Notes under the pieces: model-generated
Database searches by the model: none
What the model was told of the DNA's origin: nothing
What the model saw: only the letters and a program-made list of their open reading frames with translations
Position numbers and translations under genes: made by a program
Source: Branchipolynoe longqiensis
Taxonomy: Eukaryota > Annelida > Polychaeta > Phyllodocida > Polynoidae
Assembly: GCA_030323885.1 (NCBI GenBank)
Contig: CM059192.1
Coordinates: 69,504,877-69,568,876 of the forward strand
Direction: 5' to 3'
Length of the DNA stretch: 64,000 nt
Shown here: positions 10,501-22,500 of the stretch, piece after piece
Layout: every line of letters begins with the position of its first letter
Position numbering within the stretch: the first letter of the stretch is position 1

Positions 10501-13500
10501 TACATACACAACTTTAATTATAAAATAATTCCATAAAAATCGAAAGACACCACTAGAAGCACCATTAATTCCATTAATACTCATGTAATAAACATATCTA
10601 CACAAGAAATACGTATCCTCCTGTATTCTTGGGTTTTCAACTCCTCATAACGCTAAAGTACCACAGCAATAATCGAGTCGACTAGTCCGACCAGAAGTAA
10701 ACCACACGGCGATGTGAAATCTACCGTACCGGCACCCGATCGGTTTAACGCCTATAACTTCGTTAATATAGTCGCCATTATTCTAACTTTTGTATGGAAT
10801 ATAGTGCTGGTCTTTATAAACAATTGTGTGAATTATTTCCATAAACTTACTGCCAATTCTGGAGTTATGCGTAGATTAAAACCGCTGAATCTACTCGCAC
10901 ACGAGCCGGCGATAATCGAGTCGAGTAACCGACCAGAAGTAAACAACACGGCGATGTCCAATCTACCATACCGGTGTGGCGGTTTCAGCTCGTTCCCGTG
11001 CTCAGCCGTGTCCCGTTGCTTCTGCGCATGCGTGGATTTCGCATCAACTCGGGTCACCCGAGACACTTATTGGCGCATGCGCACATCCTACAAACTCGGG
11101 TCGAATAATCGAATACGCTCGGGTGGACAATTTGTTCTTTTTTTTAATAACCGATAAAAGTACAGCAAAATAGGATTTAAAGTATTTTATGATGGCCTAG
11201 TTTACCTATATTTCCATTTCATTAATCTAAGTTATTCTTTTTTTGCACACTGCACGTGTATTTTCGACTCCACTCGCCGTGTTCTATTTGAAATTCGGAT
11301 GACCCGAGTCGCCCGGGTCGTGTTAATCGATTACGGCCATGTTTATTAGATTCTGACGCATGCGCAGTCGCGAGGGACACGGCTGAGCACGGGAACAAGC
11401 TGAAACCGCCACACCGGCACCCGAAACGGTTTAACTCCAATAAATTCTTTAATATATTCGTCAATAGAGAATATTGTCCTATTCTTTCTGAACAACTGTG
11501 TGAATTCTTTCCATAAACTTACTGCCAGTTCTGGAGATATGCGTAGATTAAAACCGCTGTACTACTCGCACACGCCTTACCGTTGCGAGATCCTTATGCT
11601 AATTGCTGGTACCGGACGTGCTTCCTTCTCCCTAGCCTGAGGCTAGCCAGAGGCTTAGTACCGAGGTAAAATATATATATATATACATATATAAGTAAAT
11701 AAATAACAGCGTTCATACCCATTTTGACATATCAAATTCTGGGACTTTCCAGGACCTTTCAGTGTAAAATTCCTGGATGTTTTTTTAAAGACGTTTATTA
11801 AATTAAAGTACCGCAAAACATGGCCGTATTCATAGTCGATTCACTGTGTAAAATGTAAAGTGTAAATAAGCATGAAAGATGACAATGAGCATATATATAT
11901 TTAAAAAATAAAAATTAAGAGGCAGGATAACAAATTCACTGCAATTTACATGTATTAGAAACAAATGTAGGGTAAGATCTGAACCACGTTTGTTCATTAG
12001 GAACCAGGTTCAAAGGTGAGCTTTAAATGTTGGGCCTATAGTGATGTTGTTTGTTTTATGTCCTGGCAACATCTAAGGTCATATCAGGACAGATACCGAC
12101 TTGTGACAGTGCTGCCCCACTGGGAAATGAGGTCGCCGACACCATGACCCGATATCCCACTCAGTCACATTATCCTGACACTGAGCTAACCAGTCCTTGC
12201 CCTATCCTACTAATGCCAAGCGCCAAGCTGGGAAGCGACAAGTATCAATTTTAAAGTCATACTGTCACAACTTGGCACCCGACCTGATATTACCTTAGAC
12301 ATTGCCAGGCTGTAAAACTCCAGCAACCAACCAACATTTAGCCCAAGTGAGTGTGAGTTTATACGAACCATGGGAAGACCAGGTCGGCCACCGTAAGCCC
12401 GTTCCACGTGGAGTGTTTGAAGAACCAGTATTTGCCACCACCGTAATTCACAAACACCATCAGCAGGATGCAAATGCTACAATAAGAAAGTTTCTGTGTC
12501 AAAGTTGGTTACATTCAACACACTTTCGCCTGTTCAAATATCTACTTCACGAACTATAAGCAGGGATGATATTTTCCCGTTTTGAAGCGGATTTCAGTGT
12601 TTTTTTCACAGCCTGGGGGCATTTTTGATATAGGTGTAAATTTGAGGAAAAATAAAAATGATGGGGGTACTGTAGGTTTTTTTTATTATACAGTAAAACC
12701 TCTCTATCCAACCACCTCTACAGATCGACCACTCCCCTATAGCGATCGCCTTATATGGGTCTCAACAATACCATTGTAAGGATATTCTAACTCCTACTCC
12801 GACCACCTCCCTAAATGGACCACTTAAAGTCAGTCCCAAGGTCGGTCGATTTAGAGAGGTTTCACTGTAGGTGTCAATTTGAAGAGAAATAAAAATGATC
12901 GGGGTACGGTAGCTAGCTTCTAGAGCGGAAATTTTACTGTCGGGATAATAATCTCGGCTTGATTTCCGCCTTTTTTTTGTCTGAAACCACGATCATCGCT
13001 GTTAAGCATCAACAATATCAAAATGTTGCAACTAGGACAAATCTGGTCGCGATTGAATCATTTTTGTATCTTTCACTGTTTACTGAATGCCTACTCTATT
13101 AACATTTGAGTTATTTTGCAATATGGAAGTTGAAAGCTCTTAGTCTTTTAATATAACATAGGCAAAATCCAAATAACAAAATTCTTTAACGACATGTAAC
13201 CAGACTACTGGTGGGCTGATTTGTTCGTCAATCCAAGGAAGGAATAATACTGTACGCTTAAGGTGTGTGTGAGTGTGTGACTGAGTGTGTGAGTGAGTGT
13301 GTGTGTGAGTGAGAGAATTATATATACGTGTATACATGTATGTATATAAATACACATATCAGACTGTCTCAAAAGGTGCTAAGCAATATGGGACAAAACT
13401 TTGTCCATAGTAACGATCAACACACTATCTACTTATGCATTTCCTCAGGATAAACTGTCTCAAAAGGTGCTAAGCAATATGGGACAAAACGTTGTCCATA

Positions 13501-16500
13501 GTAACGATCAACACACTATCTACTTATCCATTTGCTCAGGATAAACTGATTTGTTTTTTACATGGTGTTTCATAATCCCAATAGAATACATATTGATTTG
13601 AAGCAAATGTCCTTGTGTTTTCAGTGTCACCGTTTCTGTGCTGGTTTGTGTCAATCGTTACTATGGACAAAAAAATGAAGAGCTAGCACCTTTGAGACAG
13701 GCTCATATATATATAAACTAAAAAAACACCCCAAAAACGTGCACCCATCAGCAGGGTTCCTGCACCTATCGGTCAATCACATGTAAGACCTTTTTAATAC
13801 TTTTTAATACAATTTTCATACAATTCAAGACCTATTTTCACAGCAAATGTAACATACATATTTAATTAAATATTAACAGAAATGAGTGAGGTGATGCAAT
13901 CTATGGATATTTCAGCTCCACGGGCATTTGTGTTTGGTGAAGATAGCTGGTAAAACATCTTGAAAAAATTTAGTTTTGCCCAAATTCAATTTAAGACCTT
14001 TCACAGAAAAGTTACCATATTTAAGACTTCAAGGCCTTGAAAATGGACTAATCAATTTAAGATTTTTTAAGGATCCGGGGGAACGTTGATTAGGCTGTAG
14101 ATGTAGATTGTGTTATGATTGATTGGTTAACGCCACGTCGGCAGCAGAGGACATTATTGACGGAGGAGAGCTTGTGTATGCATGTGCATGTGCCTACCCT
14201 CTGAAGGTGTCCAGGGACTTGATCCTGGGTTTCGTGACCAGCACCGGTGTACGAGGCACTTCCGGTTGGTCCGGAGTCACGTCTTCGCGCCCAGAGTTAG
14301 TCGTGCCAAGGTCCTAAAGTAACAACAATTAACAGTTAAAGCCAAGGTCCTATGGTAACAACAATTAACAGGTTTTAAAAAGAATTATTTTTAAATTAAA
14401 AAATGGGGGGGGGGGGATGTGAGGGGAGGGACGAGGATTCAAGTGATCAAATTTCTGGACTTAGAAAAAAAAGGGTTTCTAATAACCGTCAGAAGCTTGC
14501 AATAAGTTTCTTTTTTTCTTTTTTTCCCGGCGGAGCATGCGCACTCAGCCGAAACTGTGGAAGCAAAAGAAAACAACAATGGCAAATGGCGATTTGGGAC
14601 TAATTTAGATCAGTGGGAACAGTTTAATGGAATTCGAGGCCTTGAAATGGGGCAAATGAAGTTCGAAGACTTTTCAAAAAAGGAAAGTTTGTTTTATTAA
14701 ACGACGCCTCGAGAGCACATTGATTTTTATCATCGGCTATTAGACGTCAAACATATGGTCCTTCTGACATATTTCTTTGGAGGAAAGCCACTGCTGCCAC
14801 AGAGGCTACTCTTTCCGATAAGCAGCAAGGGGTCTTTTATATGCACTTTCCAACAGACAGCACAGCACATAACACAGCCTTTGATGGACCAGTTGTGGAC
14901 CACCGGTTGGAACGGAAAATAGCCCAAACTGCAAATGGGTCCACTGAGCTGGATCGATAGGATGACCGACACCCTCACAGGTTTTCCAGGCCCCATACAG
15001 ACCCTGTTGTTTAAAGGGCGGGTAGCGGAACTCACCGAGTCGATCAGGCCTTCCGTGCCATGACAGGGCACCAGATGTCTCAGTAGTTTCCTCCTGCAGA
15101 TTTAACAAATAAAAACTTTTTTTTTTAAACACAGTTCAACATATTATTTCACCATAAAATATGGTATGGTGTTTTTGGTTGACATCCCCCAAAGTGGGTA
15201 TGCACCCTGCTTGTACACCCAAATACGTCTCAACAAACTAACAATAAGTAACTAGCAAAGTATCTAAACAAATCCAGTAGGTCGTGGGATTCGAACCCCT
15301 AGGTTCGAACCCTGGCCATGTCAAACCAATGACTTAAAAATTGATACTTGTCACTACCAAGCCTGTCGCTTGGCATTAGTAGGATAGGGCAGGGAGCACT
15401 GGAATGAGGAAGACCAATTGTCTGTGATTGAAGTTTCTCCTGCTTAATCAACTAATGTACCCCCCCCACCCCCCTACAGAAAAAAAGGGACAGTATTACG
15501 ATAACATCAAGATAAACAGCAAGAGCCCTGTTCTGGTGAGATATCACCATTTCTGGCCCTGACTTGGTCTTTTTCTACCCGACTTGGTCTTCAATAACCA
15601 GGATGTAAAACCTGGGCAATCAATTAAAGTGGTTTTATTATCTTTTTGTTCTTCCCAAATTAAACAATAACAACAAAGCACGCACAATTTAATATGATAT
15701 ATAAAGCATTTATACAAATATTATAAGAATGGCACAGCTTTGATATGGTTGTATGGGTTTGGTAGCTTGAGCAGCTTGGGGAACCGTTGTCCCTCTAGGC
15801 AGGTTAGCCTAGTGGGGGTGCTGTGGGGGTTTGTAAGCGGGAACAGACGTCACTTGCTGCCTCAATAGTTTCATTTACTATGTGCGGTTATATGGGCTGG
15901 GCATGTCTGCCTGGAACGAGTCCATAAGGGACTGGGCAGGAGGGGGTGGGAAGTAGGGAGAGGGGGGGGGGATGGAGGGGGGAGGGGGAGGGAGGGGGGA
16001 GGGGAGGAGGGGAAGGAGGGAGGGAGCGAGTAAGGGAGGGATGGAGAAGAGGGAGGGAGGGAGGGAGGGAGGGAGGGAGGGGGGAGGGAGGGAGGGAGGG
16101 AGGGAGGGAGGGAGGGAGGAGGGAGGGAGGGAGGGAGGGAGGGAGGGAGGGAGGGAGGGAGGGAGGGAGGGAGGATGGAATGTAAAAATATACAGATTTT
16201 CGGTTCGGATTTATATATTGGCAAAGAGCATTACCATTCTCGGGTGACGGAGTGGGGACCAGGATTATGTAACAGAGAAGCAATGGGTGCCCCACTCACT
16301 GTGTGACATAAGCGCCTATGTGAAAATGTGATAAGACATAGCGACCGAGATTGTGATGTGATGTTCATATTAAGAGATGGTTAATGATTAGTGAAATGTC
16401 CCCTCCATGCACCAGAAAGAATGCAAGTGGAGGGGAAGGGCATTTTCAATATATGTTTATTGTAACTGTCTGCAACTAACTGTTACCACGGGGCCGATGG

Positions 16501-19500
16501 GCAAGCACACCCAGCCATCCTGCATACAATATGGACACCACCTGCCGCTGGGGGTTGAATGACGGCTGCCCTCTATTAGGGTGTCACCCCTCAGGCTGTA
16601 GAGGGTGTCTGATTGGCTGGCTGTGGGAGCCAGTCACCTGCATTCCTTATACCTGACACACAGACCCCACTATAGGCACTCTTGGCTAGGCTCTCTAGCC
16701 AGTGACAACTCCACTCTTGGCACTTTTGTCCAGGACTCCAGACACTCTGTCTGAGACTCCACTTTCTACACACAAACTAGCAGCAGCTATTCAAAAGGCA
16801 TTGAGCTGTGTGCAACAACCATTGGACTCAGGTTCAATGGGCTGTAGGCACTGATCCTGATATACACAAGCAAGAGTCATGCGGATCAGTTGGAAAGGAG
16901 TGAGGGTGATAGGTCGCCAGTAGGTGACCAGTTGATGCCAATAAAGGACAACTGTCAATCTTGCGCGGCTTGTCGTCCCTTTCTTCCTTATGAGTGGGAC
17001 ATCAGGTGGGAACTGACAGACAGTTGTCAGAACACAACTGGGGAGACTAGTGATATCCGGGGCTCTGGCGGCCGAGTTCACCCAAGATATTACAGGGAGG
17101 CAGGAAGGGAGGCAGGGAGGCAGGGAGAAACACTAATATTGTATGAAAACTTTAGTTTTGCTTAGCTTTATTCGTTAGAGGCATTCATTGTAGAATCTTA
17201 GCGAATAACTGGACTCACCTGTGGATCTGATATCCTATTGTCCAACATATTGTACACAGGGCCACAACCGCCAGGCAAATATATATGGCTGAAATGGAAA
17301 ACATGAGCTATTTGACATATGAATTAGTCGTCTCGGTATGTCAGAGCTGAGAACAGTAAATCTAGTAGATATCATTTAATGTTTAAACGCATACTCATCA
17401 GGTCAATGATGAATATTCATTAAAATTAAACAAAATAATAATTAAATTGTCACTTACACTAGGAGAGTATCAATCAACAACCCCCCAACATTATCATCGT
17501 TATCTCACATAAGATGTTCAATTAAACAATTTTCCCTTTTTCTAAAGACTTATAAATAGCAACAGATAAATTGAGTATATAATCAGCAGCATATAGAAAG
17601 CAGTAGTCGCTTATGCTTTTCGTAGATTAAATAAAATAATAATAATCTCATTTCCTTCGGCAGTTTTATTTTAAGTGCAGTTAGCCTCAAACCATGCAGG
17701 TTATGTGACTAAGGTCTCAGTCACACTATGGCTTGCGACCACTTTGCGACCAAAAGCCGACGACTTCTTTGCAACCAAAGCCAAAAAAGGTGGTGAAAGC
17801 AATGGTTGGCGACCGGTCAGTGATTGGTCAAAAGCGCTGATAATGGTCAACGACCTCTGGGTGACCATTTTGGTCACAAAGAAGTTTTTGGTGCAGTATC
17901 TGCAACCTCATTGCGACCAAAATAATCGCCTGGAAGTCACCGACCACTTTGTGATCACCCCTTTTTGGTGGTTGCAAGCATTGTGTGACACTGGGTATAA
18001 CTTACGTAGTTTTGAGTCAATGGGGTTCCTGGTGGCGTAGAGAGTACAGGTATTTGTGTCGGGCCCGGCAGATGATATGACCAGCTTGTACTCGCCATAC
18101 TCACCGAAGTGGTGCAGGCGACTGCAAGCACACATCAAACACAATCAGTGATGCAAACCAGCCAATAATGCATCAAACACCATTAGTGCGGTAAAGCAGC
18201 AAAGTACTAAACACAATCAGTGAGGCAAACTAGGTAAGTACTAAATACTGCAAGCCAGGGTTGGGTCTTTACCAGCAAAAACCTGTTTTTACCGGGACAG
18301 TGGCAAAAACTGGTAAAAACTAAGTTTTTATCACTTTTTGCACTTTTTAACGGCAAAAACTGTCCAAAATTGGTAAATACCTATAAACACTTATATGATC
18401 CTGGTCAGTTACTGCAGACTGACTGGTACCCGGTTCAGGAAACTTAGACAATGCATTTAAGTGATAGGTTTCGGCACACTTGGAGCCCACTGCCCTCCAC
18501 CACGTCACAGGATTCATAAGTCTGGCCACTGGTTTGAAGAATGAAGCTGGGAATGCTGGAGCCTCAGCCTGGAAGCAGATGGCTGCTGGCAGGAAGTCGT
18601 CACTCTTGGACGCCAGCCACTGTTTTGCTGCTTCTACCTGATCAGTGGACAGCGGCTCACCCAACATGTGCTTGGGGTGAAACATGTAGGCCACTAGATG
18701 GCGGGGCCTGATCCCAAAGTCAAACCGCTTCTGAACTGTGGCTCTGTGGTCTTGAAGAACAGGCTCACGACGTAGGTTGACGAAGATGTTAAAGGCATCA
18801 GTAAGGCTGGTCTTGTCATTCTGAGCTCTGTCAAGAGCCATGGCCACAGGACGCAGCATCTCTGCCAAGTCTCTCACCTGTTGGAACAACTTCGTATCCA
18901 TCACCATGTGAACTATCCCTTGGTCAACTTCAGCTGGATGAGTTTGGACGAACTACATGTAGTAGACATGTTTAAAAAAAATGTAAGTGCCAGACACTGT
19001 CGCTGACCCTTCCACCTGGTGTTATTAGGTAGTTGAGGTCTAGTTGCTACTAGCTGGTCCTTGAGCCAGGCTGATGGTATGTGATGGTTCCTGAAGAACT
19101 TCTGCTTCATGATGAGCAGGTAGAGCTGCTTCCTCTGGCATGGGATCTGACGGTTGTTGAGTTGTGGCATCTCTGGACTGCTCAACACACTTAACATAAC
19201 ATGTCTTCAGTCTTGCTGACTTCTTGCTCAGCGTTGTCTGGCAGATCTTGCACTGAGCTGTCACCTTAGTACCATCTGTCCGATGGAACTGGTCCCATAT
19301 AAGATTATTCGGTCTTCCGCCTTTATGGATATTCAGGATTGTCACTGGTCACTATTGTTGCTTTGGTATATCAAACTGATAATGAATCCATGGCTCAAAC
19401 CACCTGTATTTATACTGGACATCAAAGAAAGCTAAACTCTTAATCCCTACTTCAAAGAGATCTTGATTGATTGATTGATTGGTGGTTGCTTTACGCCGTG

Positions 19501-22500
19501 TCGGCAGCATAGGCCATATTCACGGCGAGAAATGTTTGTTTTTGTTCAACCCATTGCTTTTACATGTAAAAGCAGACAATCAATTACGTGCCAATAGACA
19601 CTCATTAAATTAGAAAGCTCACAATCATATATTTGTGGTCAAGGGAAACAAATTCCCATAGAAAAAGAAAAGTTTGATTAATAATTGATAGAACCTATTT
19701 AGTAAACTATATGAGGTGGTACAGTCCAGCTGCCCTCAAAAAGGCTAAAATGTTTTCCTGTTTTACCTTAGTAAAAAGGTCATGCATACTGTCTGCAGTG
19801 TAGAACTGTTGGCGCAGGGCCAAAAAATCAACGCAACTTAGTAAAATGTGTTTGAGTGTCAGCGGGGACTGACACCCAATACATTCAAGGGGAGGCTCCC
19901 CCTTGAGCAGAAAAGCATGTGTAAGCCACGAGTGGCCAATACGGCAGGTCCCGCCGACCTCCCGCATGAGTCTGTGGTTTTCCCACAGATGGTTCAATTT
20001 CTTTAAGTTTATTAATGTTTTCATCCCACTCATGTTGCCATTTTGATTTTATTTGGGTGGCTATTAGTGGTTTCAGATCAGAGTGAGGGATCAGACACGG
20101 TTCAAGATCAGGGCCTTCTTCGCAGCCTGATCAGCTTGTTCGTTTCCTTGTATCCCAGCATGGCCAGGCACCCAGCACAGGTGGATATCATACCCATCCG
20201 TTGTCAGTTGGTTCATTTTATAAATGACCGTTGCTAGAATAGGGTGATTTGTTTTCAGTCCAGCAACAGCCAGGAGGCAAGAGAACGAATCACTGTATAT
20301 AACATAGTTAGTGTGGTTGGATACCTCGATATACTCCAACGCTAGAAGGAGTGCTCGGGTTTCTGCAGTGAAAATCAAGCTCTGATCGGGCAAGCGTACG
20401 CCAAATTGTTCCCGTCAGCAGACTGCCGCAACAGCTACCTGACTTTGGTCTTTCGAACCATCAGTGTATATGGAGAGGTGGTCTGCAAACTGGCCTTGAA
20501 TCTCTGCATGCAGTCCTTGGTATTCGAGTTGATGTGTCCCAGACTTCCTCAGTTCCGTGAGTCGGAGGATAACCGATGGCTTCCTCAACGACCACGGGGG
20601 ATGTTCTGGGACTTTGACATCCTCCAACATGTCCAAATCCACGCCCAAGGCCTCCAAATGAGGTTTCATTCAGAGCCTCAGTGGCTGGATGTAATTCGGC
20701 CTGGCTTCATACCTGGATTCGTCATGTTGCCCAAAAAGACAATTGTGTGCAGGATTCAATGCATTAGTTTTTATCTTGACTACATATTGCATGGCCAGTT
20801 TGATTCTCCTGTTGTTAAGTGATGGTTCATTGGCTTCGACGTAGAGGCTCTGAACCGGTGAGGTGTGGAAGACCCCAAGGGCCAAGCGCAGTCCCTGGTG
20901 GTGGATCGTTTCTAGCAGCCCAATATATGATTTCCTTGCGGAACCGTATACTATGCTGCCGTAATCCACTCATGACCGAACCAAGGTTCTGTACACGGAG
21001 AGCACAACATCTCTGTCCACTCCCCACTCTGAGCTGGACAGCACTCTCAGAATATCTAGCGCTTTCAGGCATCTTGTTTTCAGGTACTTTATATGTGGCA
21101 CGAAAGACAATTTTGCGTCGAGAATGAGGCCCAGAAATTTGGTTTTCTCAACGACTTTAATGGGATCCCCATCCAGGGTCAGCTCCGGTTCCGCATGCAT
21201 TCTACGCAGCAGGCAGAAGTGCATGCAGACTGTTTTGGTCTTGGAAAATTTGAAACCGTTCAGAACTGACCATCGATGGATCCCATTTATGCTTGGTTGT
21301 AGCTGTCTCTCTATGACATTCATGTTAGCACCCTGTAATATAAAACAAAGTCGTCCACGAAAAGACTACAGCAACAGCAATACCATTGACCTTGACCTTG
21401 ACCCCGAAAAGGGTCAGGGCCACTATGCTGCCTTGAGGTACTCTTAGTTCCTGTGAGTGTAGGCTGGAATAGGTAGTCTTGACACGGACGCGGAAATGCC
21501 TGAAGGCTAGAAAGTTCCTGATGAAAATTGGCAGGTGGCCACGAAGGCCAATCGCATGAAGATCCTCCATGATGCCATGCTGCCACGTTGTGTCATAGGC
21601 TTTTTCGGGGTCGAAAAAGACAGCCACAACGTGCTCCTTCTTAAGGAAAGCATCTCTTATGAAGGTCTCCATGCGCACCAAATGGTCGAGGGTGCTGCGG
21701 GCTCGTCTGAAGCCACATTGAAGGTTGGACAGGTGGTGTCCTGACTCCAGTAGCCAGACGAGGCGGTTGTTTACCATGCGCTCCATGGTTTTACAGATGC
21801 AGCTTGTGAGGGCTATGGGACGATAGTTGTTGGCTTCAATGTGGTCTTTATCAGGTTTGGGAATCGGTATTACTGTCGCCTCAAGCCACGAGGTGGGACG
21901 ACACCCGACTCCCAGATGAAGCAACAGTCTCAGTGCATGTTCAGGGAGATGTTTCAAAAATTGATAATGAATTCCATCAGGTCTAACTGCTGTGTCATGC
22001 GAGCTTTCCAAAAAACATCTCAAGTCACCCATACTGAATGAGGAGTTGTAGTGCTCCTCGCCATCGGAGGAAAAGTCCAAGAGCTTTTGCTCTTGGCGTT
22101 CCTTAACGGCCCGAAAGCCCGGGAGGCAGTTTGCCAAAGACGAGTTTCCAGCAAAGGTGCGAGCCAATTCTTCACTTATTTCGTCGAGTGATGTGAGAAT
22201 GGTGCTGTTGTGTTTCAAGTGCTGGACTACAGAAGAATCACCTCCCCTTCAAAGAGATCCACACCTTCTGAAAGCTCATTGAAAGCTCGGCTATGAAGAT
22301 AGTCCTCAAAGAATCAACTGTCACACCTTGAACACCCTCGTTATCCACACCTCCTAGCCATTCCCCCTTTGAGTCCTGTCCACAAAGAACCAACTTTCAC
22401 ACCTTTAAACCCCCAGTTATCCACACGCACTGAAAGTTCAGTTTTGAAGATAGTCCTCAAAGGGTTCATTTTGACACCTTAAATAGTTGTCAACACACTC

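Larger units (their letters stand above)
9531..11670. mobile_element. 2.1-kb foldback element without ORF
   Basis: Perfect 34-bp inverted repeats (9561-9594 and 11602-11635, core GGAAGCACGTCCGGTACCAG) extend outward imperfectly. The left end has a CCCGAGG...CCTCGGG hairpin. Inside are a minisatellite (9690-10460), a nested inverted-repeat element (10971-11417) and a 160-180 bp direct repeat (10728-10910 and 11415-11575). Sits in HGSNAT intron 8. Confidence 0.65.

Noticed and set aside
15871..16295. Pro/Ser ORFs on the minus strand and Gly/Arg ORFs on the plus strand
   Set aside because: Translations of a (GGGA)n microsatellite.
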